Source: Agromyces laixinhei
GTDB taxonomy: Bacteria; Actinomycetota; Actinomycetes; Actinomycetales; Microbacteriaceae
Assembly: GCF_006337065.1 (NCBI RefSeq)
Contig: NZ_CP040872.1
Location: forward strand, 1,674,001-1,738,000
Length of the DNA: 64,000 bases
Direction: 5' to 3'
The notes below the pieces were generated by a model, which did no database searches, was not told where the DNA came from, and was given only the letters and a program-made list of their open reading frames with translations. Below, in pieces: positions 44,628-53,747 of the stretch. Each line of letters opens with the position of its first letter. The stretch's first letter is position 1. The position numbers and the translations under genes are program-made.

Positions 44628-44651
44628 TCATTCGACAAGGCCCGGTGACTG

Positions 44652-44678
44652 ATCATATTCATGCGCCGGGATTATGAT
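44652..44678. promoter_or_regulatory. Candidate LysR operator between divergent genes
   Basis: A dyad ATCATA (44652-44657) and TATGAT (44673-44678) with a 15-base spacer lies between the class V aminotransferase gene and lysR. The right arm TATGAT also serves as a -10 box six bases before the lysR ATG. The position fits autoregulation plus control of the divergent gene. Confidence 0.5.
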
Positions 44679-44684
44679 TCAGTC

Positions 44685-45644
44685 ATGTCGGATGCCTCGA
44701 TCGACGCCCTTGCTGCGGCCCTCGACCTGCAGACGGTTCGCGTCGTGCACGAGATCGCCGAGCACGGTTCGCTCACGGCCGCGGCCGAGCAACTCGGGTA
44801 CAGCCAACCCGCGGTGAGCCAGCAGTTGCGACGGTTCGAGGAGCGCACCGGCATCGCCCTCGTCGAACGGGTCGGGCGCGGCATCCGTCTGACCGAATCG
44901 GGTCGGGTGCTCGCGCGGCGCGCGCGAGACGTCGCGGCGACCCTCGACGCCGCCGCCGGCGAGCTCGCCGAGATCCGCGGGCTTCGGGCGGGGCGGGTGC
45001 GGATCGTGGCGTTTCCCTCTGCCTCGGCGACGCTCGTGCCGAGACTCATCGCCGCGCTCACCGTTGCGCACCCCGGCATGGACGTCTCGTACGTCGAAGC
45101 CGAACCGCCCGAGGCGGTACGTGCCGTGCGCACGGATCGGGCCGACCTCGCGATCACCTTCAGCTACCCGGGCGACCGCGACGACCCGCACCAGGCGAGT
45201 GCGAGGGGGCTCGATGTGCGCAGCTTCGGCGACGAGCCGATGCGACTCGTGCTGCCCGCGGGGCATGCCGCCGCGGCATCCGACCTCGTCGATCTCGGCA
45301 CCTTGCGCGACGAGCCCTGGATCGCGGGCTGCCCGCGCTGCCGCGGGCACCTGCTCGAACTCGCCGGTGCTGCGGGATTCGTGCCGCGCATCGCCTTCGA
45401 GACCGACAACTTCGTCGCCGTCGAGGGCATGGTCGCCCAGGGGCTCGGTGTCGCGCTGCTGCCGGCTCTCGCCCTCGCCGCCTCACCGCGGCACGACGAC
45501 GTGGTCGCGCGGCCCACCGCTCGCGCCGACGTGCGATCGCTCCACCTCGTGACTGCGCGCGGGGCCGAGCGCGTGCCCGCCGTTGCCGCGGCGCTCGCCG
45601 CGCTCGAATCGCTCGCCGATCGAGAGCACCGCGCCGATCGGTAG
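44685..45644 (+). CDS. LysR family transcriptional regulator
   Basis: The 319-residue protein has an N-terminal LysR HTH ([61 protein letters not shown]) and a periplasmic-binding-like effector domain ([46 protein letters not shown]). Residues 211-217 read CPRC, a cysteine pair that could be redox-active. The ATG at 44685 is six bases after TATGAT, so the start is probably leaderless; an ATG at 44661 is upstream of that box. It ends 11 bases before gltX. Confidence 0.92.
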   Translation: MSDASIDALAAALDLQTVRVVHEIAEHGSLTAAAEQLGYSQPAVSQQLRRFEERTGIALVERVGRGIRLTESGRVLARRARDVAATLDAAAGELAEIRGLRAGRVRIVAFPSASATLVPRLIAALTVAHPGMDVSYVEAEPPEAVRAVRTDRADLAITFSYPGDRDDPHQASARGLDVRSFGDEPMRLVLPAGHAAAASDLVDLGTLRDEPWIAGCPRCRGHLLELAGAAGFVPRIAFETDNFVAVEGMVAQGLGVALLPALALAASPRHDDVVARPTARADVRSLHLVTARGAERVPAVAAALAALESLADREHRADR

Positions 45645-45655
45645 CATTGGAGCGT

Positions 45656-47170
45656 ATGTCTGAGACAGCTCACCCCACGACCACGGCGACCGGCGGCGAC
45701 ATCCGCGTGCGCTTCTGCCCATCGCCGACCGGCACGCCGCACGTCGGCCTCGTACGCACCGCCCTGTTCAACTGGGCCTACGCGCGTCACACCGGCGGCA
45801 CCTTCGTGTTCCGCATCGAAGACACCGACGCCGCTCGCGACAGTGAAGAGAGCTACGCACAGCTTCTCGACGCGCTCAACTGGCTCGGCCTCACCTGGGA
45901 TGAGGGCATCGACGTCGGCGGGCCGCACGGGCCGTACCGGCAGTCGCAGCGCGGTGAGACCTACCTCGAGATCATCGAGCGGCTGAAGGCCTCGGGTCAC
46001 CTCTACGAGTCGTATTCGACCGCTGAAGAGATCGACGCTCGCAATGCGGCGAACGGCCGGCCGAAGCAACTCGGCTACGACAACTTCGACCGCGATCTCA
46101 CTGAAGAGCAGAAGGCGGCATTCCGCGCAGAGGGGCGCGAGCCTGCACTGCGCCTGCGCGTGCCCGAGACCGACCTCGGCTTCGACGACCTCGTGCGCGG
46201 GCGCATCGACTTCCCGATCGGGTCGACGATCGACTTCGTCGTGGTCCGGCCGAACGGGGCGCCGCTCTACACCTTCGTGAACCCGGTCGACGATGCGCTC
46301 ATGGGCATCACCGACGTGCTGCGCGGTGAAGACCTGCTCTCGTCGACGCCGCGTCAGATCGCGCTGTACCACGCGCTCATCGACATCGGCGTGACCTCGT
46401 TCGTGCCGCGCTTCGGCCACCTGCCCTACGTCATGGGCGAGGGCAACAAGAAGCTCTCCAAGCGCGACCCCGAGTCGAACCTGTTCCACCACCGCGACCG
46501 CGGGTTCATCCCCGAGGGGCTCGTCAATTACCTCGCGCTGCTCGGCTGGGGCTTCTCGGCCGATCGCGACGTCTTCTCGCGCGACGAGCTGGTTGCCGCG
46601 TTCGACGTCGCGAACGTCAATCCGAACCCGGCGCGTTTCGACCTGAAGAAGGCCGAGTCGATCAACGGCGACCACATCCGCCAGCTGGATGTCACCGACT
46701 TCGCGGCGCGAACCGTCCCGTATCTGCAGGCGGCCGGTGCCGTGTCGACCCCGATCACTCCGGGCGAGCAGGCGGTGCTCGCCGAGGGTGCGCCGCTCAT
46801 CCAGGAGCGCATCGCCATGCTCGGCGAGGCGCCCGCAATGCTGGGCTTCCTGTTCACGGATGCCGCGGGACTCGAGTTCGACGAGGCGGCCGTCGCCGCC
46901 CTGACCGCTGATGCTCCGGCGGTGCTGGCGGCGGCGCGAGAGGCGCTCGACCGCCTGCCGGCCGGGGAGTGGACGCACGATCAGATCGAGGAGGCACTGC
47001 GCGCGGCGCTCATCGACGGTCTGGCGCTGAAGCCGCGAGTGGCCTTCGGCGCGGTGCGCACGGCGATCTCGGGGCGGCGAATCTCGCCCCCGCTCTTCGA
47101 ATCCATGCAGATTCTCGGCAAGGTCGACTCGATCGAGCGCATCGATCGCCTGGCGGCGCTGATCGCGTGA
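45656..47170 (+). CDS. gltX: Glutamate-tRNA ligase
   Basis: GltX charges tRNA-Glu, and in bacteria lacking GlnRS also tRNA-Gln. The 504-residue class I synthetase has the HIGH-like motif [28 protein letters not shown] (PTGTPHVG), the KMSKS-like motif [37 protein letters not shown], and the anticodon-binding helical domain at the C-terminus. [25 protein letters not shown] matches non-discriminating actinobacterial enzymes. The ATG is eight bases after TAGCAT (45642-45647). The tRNA-Gln gene follows directly downstream. Confidence 0.96.
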   Translation: MSETAHPTTTATGGDIRVRFCPSPTGTPHVGLVRTALFNWAYARHTGGTFVFRIEDTDAARDSEESYAQLLDALNWLGLTWDEGIDVGGPHGPYRQSQRGETYLEIIERLKASGHLYESYSTAEEIDARNAANGRPKQLGYDNFDRDLTEEQKAAFRAEGREPALRLRVPETDLGFDDLVRGRIDFPIGSTIDFVVVRPNGAPLYTFVNPVDDALMGITDVLRGEDLLSSTPRQIALYHALIDIGVTSFVPRFGHLPYVMGEGNKKLSKRDPESNLFHHRDRGFIPEGLVNYLALLGWGFSADRDVFSRDELVAAFDVANVNPNPARFDLKKAESINGDHIRQLDVTDFAARTVPYLQAAGAVSTPITPGEQAVLAEGAPLIQERIAMLGEAPAMLGFLFTDAAGLEFDEAAVAALTADAPAVLAAAREALDRLPAGEWTHDQIEEALRAALIDGLALKPRVAFGAVRTAISGRRISPPLFESMQILGKVDSIERIDRLAALIA

Positions 47171-47199
47171 CCCGCGGGCGACCCGCGCCGCTCGCCGGT

Positions 47200-47228
47200 T
47201 TGGCGGGGGTCACGCCGTAGGCTAGAGT
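47200..47228 (+). promoter_or_regulatory. Promoter of tRNA-Gln
   Basis: A -35 box TTGGCG (47200-47205) and a -10 box TAGAGT (47223-47228) are 17 bases apart, 33 bases before the mature tRNA 5' end. The spacing is ideal for the main sigma factor. Confidence 0.65.
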
Positions 47229-47261
47229 TACATGTCGGCCGGGAACTTCGGTTTCGGCCAT

Positions 47262-47333
47262 TGGGGTATGGTGTAATTGGCAACACGGCGGTTTCTGGTA
47301 CCGTTGTTCTTGGTTCGAGTCCAGGTACCCCAG
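47262..47333 (+). tRNA. tRNA-Gln (anticodon CTG)
   Basis: The 72-base gene folds with acceptor stem TGGGGTA/TACCCCA, a D-arm GGTGTAATTGGCAACAC, anticodon stem GCGGT/ACCGT with loop TTCTGGT (anticodon CTG, Gln CAG codon) and T-arm CTTGGTTCGAGTCCAGG. The discriminator is G and CCA is not encoded. A short hairpin follows at 47356-47376. Confidence 0.95.
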
Positions 47334-47355
47334 CAGTGAAACTGGCGGAAGTCCG

Positions 47356-47376
47356 CGGCGAAGTCATGCTTCGCCG
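47356..47376. terminator. Hairpin after tRNA-Gln
   Basis: Perfect eight-base arms CGGCGAAG (47356-47363) and CTTCGCCG (47369-47376) flank a five-base loop, 23 bases after the tRNA. There is no T-run, so the terminator call is tentative. Confidence 0.45.
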
Positions 47377-47465
47377 ATCCGTTCTCAACCGGAAGACCGT
47401 TGCGGTCGGCGGCCGTTATCCGTGAGCACCGCGTAGCCGACCGGCCGGGCTTGGAGGCGAGCCGT

Positions 47466-48014
47466 CTACGGATACTCCACCGTGCCGTCTCGGATGACGG
47501 CTCCCGGCGTGAGCTCCGCCGGCCGGGTCTTCCCGCCAGGCATGACGTGTCGAACGGTGGCGCCGTGAGCAAGCAGGTGGTCGGCGATGATGCGCCGATG
47601 GCATCGCCACCACACCGCCTCCGAGCACATGACGGCGAGGTGCTCGTGCTGCGCCATGGCGAGCAGCTCGTCGAGTCCCTGTCGGAACGCGCCGGTCGAC
47701 GCGTAGTCGGCGTAGTTGTGGAAACTCCGGTTCTGCCAGAAGGCGTTCTCTTCGGCGGGCACGTCGGCTTGCCGCCCTCGGCGACCGCCGAGTGCGGCGA
47801 TGCGGTGGTAGGCGATCGCTCGCTCGGGAAGCTCCGCCGCGAGCGCATCCTCGTTGAACTGCGGAAATCGGCTGGACCCGGGCAGCCGGCGCACATCCAC
47901 GATCGCGGTCACACCGGCGCCCCGCAGCAGATCGACGAAGTCATCGAACGTATGCGTTGAATGCCCGATCGTGAAGATGTCGTTCGTGCTCGAGGGTTCG
48001 GCCACGATCGTCAC
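47466..48014 (-). CDS. DUF488 family protein
   Basis: The 182-residue protein has the DUF488 pattern: IFTIGHSTHTFDDFVDLLRGAGVTAIVDVRRLPGSSRFPQFNEDAL, then YHRIAALGGRRG, RSFHNYADYASTGAFRQGLDELLAMAQHEHLAVMCSEAVWWRCHRRIIADHLLAHGATVRHVM. The conserved CSEAVWWRCHR segment with two cysteines and arginines looks like an active or nucleic-acid-binding site, but no function is established. It starts with GTG at 48014 after AGGAG. It stands alone and is transcribed toward tRNA-Gln. Confidence 0.88.
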   Translation of the reverse strand: MTIVAEPSSTNDIFTIGHSTHTFDDFVDLLRGAGVTAIVDVRRLPGSSRFPQFNEDALAAELPERAIAYHRIAALGGRRGRQADVPAEENAFWQNRSFHNYADYASTGAFRQGLDELLAMAQHEHLAVMCSEAVWWRCHRRIIADHLLAHGATVRHVMPGGKTRPAELTPGAVIRDGTVEYP

Positions 48015-48210
48015 GGGCCGCTCCTCTCGTCGGGCGGATGAGCCTTTCCGTCGAGGCTAACAGCGCCCTCGGGCGGGGCTCATCACGACGAGACGCGCGT
48101 CGGCTGGACATCCGAGGGGTGCTGATGTTCCATTGAAGGTGTCCGCACTGCTCGAGCCTCCCTACCGGCTCGGCCGCGATCGCGAGACGCCGACGGGGAT
48201 TGGGTGAGCC

Positions 48211-50523
48211 ATGGGTTCTGGGAACATGCGGAATCGTGACTTTCAGGAGACGCGTACGCCGGTCGGTGTCGTCGGCGGGCTCGTGGGCCTCGTTGCAGCG
48301 AGCGTCGGCGTCGCCATGCTCGTCGTCGCCGGGGTGACGCCGGCCCTCGCGACCGTCGGCATCGCGGCATCCGGAACCATCGGCATGTTCGAGAACCTTC
48401 CGGGCTACCTCGAGATCGACGAGCTCTCGGAGAAGAGCAACATCTACGCCACCGCGAGCGACGGATCGCCGGTGCTCCTCGCCTCGTTCTACGACCAGAA
48501 CCGTGTCGAGGTCGGCTGGGATTCCGTCAATCAGTATGTGAAGGATGCCGCGATCGCCGCTGAAGACCCGCGGTACTACGACCACGGCGGCGTGGATCTG
48601 CAGGGCACCATTCGCGCGGCCGTGACGACCGCGGCCGGTGGCAACACGCAGGGCGGATCCTCGATCGCGCAGCAGTACGTGAAGAACGTGCGCGTGCAGG
48701 AGTGCGAAGCGGAGGCACACGTCGCTGCCGTCGCCGATCTCACCGAGGAGGAAGCCGAGGCACTGACCTTCGACGAACGGCTCGTTCTCGTCGAGGCCGA
48801 GAAGGTCGAATGCTACGAGCAGGCCACCGAATCCGCCGGCAGCGCCGGCATCGAGCGCAAGCTGAAGGAGATGCGACTCGCGATCGGTGTCGAGAAGCGG
48901 TATTCGAAGAGCGAGATCCTGCTCGGCTACCTGAACATCGCGGGCTTCGGCGGCACCGTCTACGGCATCGAGGCGGCGGCCAACTACTACTACTCGACGA
49001 CCGCGGCGGCTCTCACGCTCGCTCAAGCCGCGTCGCTCCTCGCGATCGTCAACAACCCCGCCGAGTTCCAGCTCGACCGACCCGAGAACGAAGCGAACGG
49101 TGCGGCGAACGGCTATGCGAGGAACAAGGAGCGTCGCGACTACATCCTCTTCCACATGCTCGACGAGAAGAAGATCACGCAGGAGGAGTACGACGCCGCG
49201 ATCGCGACGCCGATCACGCCCGCCATCCAGGAGCCGAGCACCGGCTGTCAGACCGCGGCGGACTCCGCGTACTTCTGCGATTACGTGAAGAACATCCTGC
49301 TCACGGATCCGACGTTCGGCGAAGACGATGAGACTCGCATGCGCAACTTCCGCCGCGGTGGATACGACGTCTACACGACGCTCGATCCCGATCTGCAGGC
49401 AGCCGCGGTGGGTGCGATCGCTCAGCACGTGCCGCAGACCTACCCCGGGTGGGACGTCGGCGGTGTGATCTCGAGTGTGGAGGTGGGCACCGGCCGGGTG
49501 CTCGCCATGGCGCAGAACAAGGTGTACAGCCAGGATCCGAAAGTGCTCGAGACCGGGCCGCAATACACGAGCGTCAACTACAACACTGATTTCACGCAGG
49601 GCGGGTCGAGCGGGTTCCAGCCGGGGTCGACCTACAAGGTGTTCACGCTGGCACAGTGGCTGAACGAGGGGCATGCGCTGAACGAGCGCGTCGATTCCAA
49701 GCCGAAGGCGAACTGGGGTGTCTTCAACGACAGCTGCAACGGCCCCATCAACACCAACTCAGAGAACTGGAACCCGAAGAACGACGCCAACGAGGCGGGC
49801 GCCAACTACTCGGCGCTCGAGTCGACCATCGGATCGATCAACACCGGCTTCATCGGCATGGCGAAGCTGCTCGACCTCTGCGGCATCCGCAAGACGGCTG
49901 AGGCGTTCGGCATGCACCGGGCGGATGGCGATCCGCTTCAGCAGGGGCCGTCGTCGGTGCTGGGTACCAACGAGGTCGCGCCGCTCAGCCTCGCGATTGC
50001 GTTCGCCGGCATCGCGAACAACGGTGTCGCGTGCAGCCCGATCGCGATCGACCGCATCGTCGATCGCGAAGGCAACGAGGTCGCGGTGCCGACGTCGACC
50101 TGCTCGCCTGCGGTCTCGCCAGAGGTGGCCGCCGCCATGCACTACGCGATGCAGGCCGTGATGGCCAGCGGCACGGGGTCCTCGTCGAACAGCGGCGTGC
50201 GGCCGTACGTGCCGCTGATCGGCAAGACCGGTACGACCGACGGCAACAAGGACACCTGGATGGCGGGCGCCAGCTCGAAGGTGGCGACGGTGGCGGGTGT
50301 CGTGAGTCTCATCGGCGACGCGAACCAACGCGGCATCTCCTTCGACAGCGGCACTGCCGCGACTGCCCGCCACCGCATGTGGCCGATGGTCATGTCGGTG
50401 GCGGCCGCGAAGTACGGCGGAGATGCGTTCTCGGTCATCGGCCCGACCCAGCCTGTGGCGGCGAGGGCCCCGGTGCCCGGGGTGGCGCCTTCGGCGCCGG
50501 ACCCGAACACCGGGGGCGAGTGA
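48211..50523 (+). CDS. Class A penicillin-binding protein (glycosyltransferase and transpeptidase)
   Basis: The 770-residue bifunctional enzyme builds and cross-links peptidoglycan. After one N-terminal membrane segment (about residues 19-52) comes a GT51 domain with Glu118 in EDPRYYDHGGVD and GGSSIAQQYVKN, then RKLKEMRLAIGVEKRYSKSEILLGYLNIAGFGG. The transpeptidase domain has Ser473 in PGSTYK, S542-I-N544 and K672-T-G. An acidic insert of about 45 residues with two cysteines (CEAEAHVAAVADL to VECYEQA) splits the GT motifs. A short Pro/Ala tail ends the protein. An ATG at 48226 is an alternative start. There is no transmembrane partner in the same operon. Confidence 0.93.
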   Translation: MGSGNMRNRDFQETRTPVGVVGGLVGLVAASVGVAMLVVAGVTPALATVGIAASGTIGMFENLPGYLEIDELSEKSNIYATASDGSPVLLASFYDQNRVEVGWDSVNQYVKDAAIAAEDPRYYDHGGVDLQGTIRAAVTTAAGGNTQGGSSIAQQYVKNVRVQECEAEAHVAAVADLTEEEAEALTFDERLVLVEAEKVECYEQATESAGSAGIERKLKEMRLAIGVEKRYSKSEILLGYLNIAGFGGTVYGIEAAANYYYSTTAAALTLAQAASLLAIVNNPAEFQLDRPENEANGAANGYARNKERRDYILFHMLDEKKITQEEYDAAIATPITPAIQEPSTGCQTAADSAYFCDYVKNILLTDPTFGEDDETRMRNFRRGGYDVYTTLDPDLQAAAVGAIAQHVPQTYPGWDVGGVISSVEVGTGRVLAMAQNKVYSQDPKVLETGPQYTSVNYNTDFTQGGSSGFQPGSTYKVFTLAQWLNEGHALNERVDSKPKANWGVFNDSCNGPINTNSENWNPKNDANEAGANYSALESTIGSINTGFIGMAKLLDLCGIRKTAEAFGMHRADGDPLQQGPSSVLGTNEVAPLSLAIAFAGIANNGVACSPIAIDRIVDREGNEVAVPTSTCSPAVSPEVAAAMHYAMQAVMASGTGSSSNSGVRPYVPLIGKTGTTDGNKDTWMAGASSKVATVAGVVSLIGDANQRGISFDSGTAATARHRMWPMVMSVAAAKYGGDAFSVIGPTQPVAARAPVPGVAPSAPDPNTGGE

Positions 50524-50541
50524 CGCGGCGATCCGGCGTGG

Positions 50542-51894
50542 TCAGGCGGTGACCGACTCCCGTCGGGCGAAGCGCACGCGGTGCGTGATCCAGCCGGCGA
50601 TCGCGGCCGCACCGAGACCGAGGGCGACGAGAAGCCACGGCACCATCGTCGCGGGGGAGACCCCGGCGGCGCCGTTCGCGAGCGTCTCACTGCCCTCGGC
50701 GACGAGTGCGTTCCCCTCGCTCAGCTCGCTTGAGCCGGTCGCGAGCTCGGAGGCTCCGCTCGCGAGCGTCGCGGACCCGTCTTCGAGCTCGCCGGTGCCG
50801 TCTGCCAGCGCGGAGGCGCCGGTGGACAGCTCCTTCGCTCCGGTCGCGAGGTCCGTTGCGCCGGTGCTCAGCGTGTTCGCTCCGACCGCCAGCTCATCGG
50901 CGCCGCCGGCGAGTTCGAACGCGCCGTCGAGGAGCGAACCTGCGCCGGAGGAGATCTCCGCCGCGCCGGTGCTCAGCTCGCCGGTCTTGCTTGCCAGGTA
51001 GGCCGCCCCGCCGGCGAGTTCGTTCGTCTTCGCGGCCAGCACGGAGGTGGCGGTCGTGTCGAACTCGACGAGACCGGCGTCGACCTGGCCGATTCCCGCG
51101 TGCAGTTGCATGAAGCCACCGTCGAGCAGAGCGGGGCCGTCGGTCTGGAGCGCGGAAACGCCCTTCGTGAGCTCTGCTGAGGTATGTGCAAGCGTGCCGT
51201 ATTTCGTCGCGGTCTCGGGGTTCGTCAGGTCGAGATCGGCCTGCAGGCTCGCGAGCGTTGCGTCGAGCATTTGGAGCCCGCCCAGCATGTTCGCGGTCTC
51301 GTTCGCGATGTAGGCGTCGGTCTGCGCGTCGAAGGCGTCGACGCCGGTCGCAAGGTCGCCGAGGCCGCCCCGCAGCAGTGGGATGCTCGAGTCCGCCTGA
51401 GCCGCGCCCTGCGCGATCTGCTGGGCACCGGTTGCGAGCTCCCCGGCGCCGGTGGCGAGTTCGGCAGCGCCGGCCGCGGCTTCATTGGCGCCTGCGCTCA
51501 GTTCGGCAGCCCCGGTCGCCGCCTCGGCCGCACCGGTGGCGAGGGACACTGCACCGGTCGCTGCCTCGCTCGCGCCTGCTCGCACCTGTTCGGCGCCGAG
51601 CGACGCCGAAGCTGCCCCGGTCTCGAGCGAGATCGCGCCGGCCGCGGCATCCGCGGCGCCGTCGTTCAACTGCTTGCTGCCGGCCGAGAGCTCGCCTGCT
51701 CCCTTGGCCACCGCGAGCGAGCCGTCGCTCGTCTGGGAGGCTCCCGCGGCAAGCTGCTCGGAACCGCTCGCGAGCTGGCTCGTCGTGAGCAGGAAGAGGG
51801 CCGTCATCGTTGCGAGCGCGAGCGCGAGCACGGCGACGGCGATCTTGAGTCCGACGCCGTGCTCGTGCTCGGAGGCGGGTTCGATTCTCGTCAT
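50542..51894 (-). CDS. Heptad-repeat membrane protein, unknown (450 aa)
   Basis: The protein is built almost entirely of seven-residue repeats of the type xELATGA / xxLxxGA between an N-terminal membrane helix (about residues 18-38) and a C-terminal one (about 418-440). The region about 210-310 breaks the pattern with a more globular stretch (DSSIPLLRGGLGDLATGVDAFDAQTDAYIANETANMLGGLQMLDATLASLQADLDL). The repeats resemble those in YhgE/Pip proteins, but the ABC-2-type helices are missing. It should be an extracytoplasmic helical rod tethered at both ends. The ATG at 51894 has GGAG upstream. Its function is unknown; it is convergent with the PBP gene. Confidence 0.8.
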   Translation of the reverse strand: MTRIEPASEHEHGVGLKIAVAVLALALATMTALFLLTTSQLASGSEQLAAGASQTSDGSLAVAKGAGELSAGSKQLNDGAADAAAGAISLETGAASASLGAEQVRAGASEAATGAVSLATGAAEAATGAAELSAGANEAAAGAAELATGAGELATGAQQIAQGAAQADSSIPLLRGGLGDLATGVDAFDAQTDAYIANETANMLGGLQMLDATLASLQADLDLTNPETATKYGTLAHTSAELTKGVSALQTDGPALLDGGFMQLHAGIGQVDAGLVEFDTTATSVLAAKTNELAGGAAYLASKTGELSTGAAEISSGAGSLLDGAFELAGGADELAVGANTLSTGATDLATGAKELSTGASALADGTGELEDGSATLASGASELATGSSELSEGNALVAEGSETLANGAAGVSPATMVPWLLVALGLGAAAIAGWITHRVRFARRESVTA

Positions 51895-52264
51895 TGAGAC
51901 TCCAGATGTGCGGGCGCGCGAGTGAGCGCGCCGAAACGGGGGTGCAGGATTCGCGACCGGGTGCTGTGGTCGCAGCCCCTGATACGGCGTGGGTGGGCCG
52001 AACGGCGGGGCACGGGGCGCGGATCGACCCCGGAGTGACATGAACGTATCAGCGCGTGAGATTTCGTCAATGCACTCCGATGAAGATGTGTGCGAATCGC
52101 CAACGGAGACGGCCGCTGTGCGGGTGACGTTGTCGGAGTGCCACAGGCAGCGGGCGCGTTCTCGTGCGAAACCTCCGACTTGTACGCTGGGTGCGGGCCG
52201 GCGCCGACGGGCCCATCACGAAGACGGGCCCATCACGCAGACGGGCCCACAACGAAGGAGCGCC
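51895..52264. other. 370-base intergenic region with tandem repeats
   Basis: The region separates two divergent genes. It holds a possible TACGCT -10 box (52183-52188) for the serine hydrolase gene and three 17-base tandem repeats in the leader. I find no gene, RNA or operator in the rest. Confidence 0.55.
52206..52256 (+). repeat. Three 17-bp tandem repeats before a serine hydrolase gene
   Basis: The unit GACGGGCCCATCACGAA (with small changes) occurs at 52206-52222, 52223-52239 and 52240-52256. The array ends two bases before the ribosome binding site GGAG and nine bases before the ATG, so copy number could change initiation or spacing. Confidence 0.85.
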
Positions 52265-53731
52265 ATGACCATCGCCGCCGACGCACTGCGTGCCGTCGAG
52301 GCGGTCTTCACCGAGCGGATCGCCGCGAACACTGCTCCGGGCTCGAGCTGGGCCGTCTTCGATCGTGGCGGCGTCGTCGCGAGCGGCGGTGCCGGCGTGA
52401 CCTCGCTCGACCCGTCGCACCCGGCACGCGGCCCGGAACCGGGCCCCGACACGCTGTTCCGCATCGCGAGCTGCACGAAGAGTTTCACGGCGGCCGCCCT
52501 GCTCCTGCTCCGCGAGCGGGGCCTCCTCGACCTCGACACCCCGGCGCGCTCCTTCGTGCCCGAGTTCTCGCCCGAGGTTCCGGGCGGGGGCGCCGTCGGT
52601 CCGACCGTGCGCATGCTCATGACGATGTCGGGCGGGCTCCCGACCGATGATCCGTGGGCCGATCGCGAGGAGTCCATGACCCGCGACGAGTTCGACGCCA
52701 TGCTCGCCGCCGGTATTCGATGCTCTGCGGTGCCCGGCACCGGATTCGAGTACTCGAATCTCGGCTATGCCGTGCTCGGCCAGGTCGTCGAACGCGTCTC
52801 GGGATCGACCTTCACCGACTTCGTGACGCGCGAACTCATCGAGCCGCTCGGGCTCGACGTGCGCTTCGATCGGCCGGCCGACGCCGCGGTGCCGCTCGCG
52901 ACGGGCCATCGTCGGGTCGGCGATGACGGATGGCTCCCGCTCCCGTTCACCGGACCCGGTGTGTTCTCCGCGATCGGGGGACTCTTCGCCTCGGCGAGAA
53001 GCCTCGCCGAATGGGCCGTGTGGCTCGCCTCGGCGAGGGCCGGCGACGACAGCGGTCCGCTCAGCGCCGCCAGTCGGCGCGAGATGCAGCAGCTCGCGCG
53101 AGTCGCCGCCAAGCGGCAGGACCCGGCCGCCGCCACCGCGCCGCAGAAGGTGTTCGGCTACGGGTTCGGCCTCTTCGTCGAATACGACGATCGCTTCGGT
53201 GCGATCGCCTCCCACTCCGGGGGCTATCCCGGATTCAGCGCGCACATGCGTTGGCACGAGGCATCCGGCCTGGGCGTCGTCGCGTTCGAGAACGCGACGA
53301 CGGCACGAGTCTCGCAGGGGGCCGAACGGGCGCTGAAGCTCGTGCTCGAAGCGGCCGAGGCGACGCGCCCGCTGTCGCCGGCAGCGGCGCCGTGGCCCGA
53401 GACTCTCGACGCGTCCGTCGCCGTCAGCGCACTCGTGAACGAGTGGTCGGATGCCGCCGCGTCGGCCGTGCTCGCGACGAATGTCGCCCTCGACGTGCCG
53501 TACGACGAGCGCCGGGCCGCGATCGAGACGGCGTGGGCTGCCATCGGCGGACGGATCGGGGCGAGCACGCAGGCCGTCGACGCGGCCGGCGATTCGCCCG
53601 ACCACCTCGTCTGGTTCCTGCCCGGTGCGACCGGACGGCTTCGCGTCGAGTTGCGGATGACCCCGCTCGTCTCGCCGCGAGCGCAGACGTTCCTCGTGAG
53701 CGTCGAGAGCCCCGAGGCATCCGGCGCCTGA
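52265..53731 (+). CDS. Beta-lactamase-family serine hydrolase
   Basis: The 488-residue protein has the class C-like motifs: SxxK in IASCTKSFTAAALLLLRERGLLDLDTP (Ser76-Cys-Thr-Lys79), Y-x-N in FEYSNLGYAVLGQVVERVSG and HSGGYPGFSAHMRWH as the third motif. There is no signal peptide, so it is probably cytoplasmic and more likely an esterase or peptidase than a beta-lactamase. A C-terminal domain (residues about 385-488) contains a strand-rich segment of unknown role. It is preceded by a 17-base tandem-repeat leader. Confidence 0.88.
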   Translation: MTIAADALRAVEAVFTERIAANTAPGSSWAVFDRGGVVASGGAGVTSLDPSHPARGPEPGPDTLFRIASCTKSFTAAALLLLRERGLLDLDTPARSFVPEFSPEVPGGGAVGPTVRMLMTMSGGLPTDDPWADREESMTRDEFDAMLAAGIRCSAVPGTGFEYSNLGYAVLGQVVERVSGSTFTDFVTRELIEPLGLDVRFDRPADAAVPLATGHRRVGDDGWLPLPFTGPGVFSAIGGLFASARSLAEWAVWLASARAGDDSGPLSAASRREMQQLARVAAKRQDPAAATAPQKVFGYGFGLFVEYDDRFGAIASHSGGYPGFSAHMRWHEASGLGVVAFENATTARVSQGAERALKLVLEAAEATRPLSPAAAPWPETLDASVAVSALVNEWSDAAASAVLATNVALDVPYDERRAAIETAWAAIGGRIGASTQAVDAAGDSPDHLVWFLPGATGRLRVELRMTPLVSPRAQTFLVSVESPEASGA

Positions 53732-53747
53732 GGCAGGCGGAGCGCGT

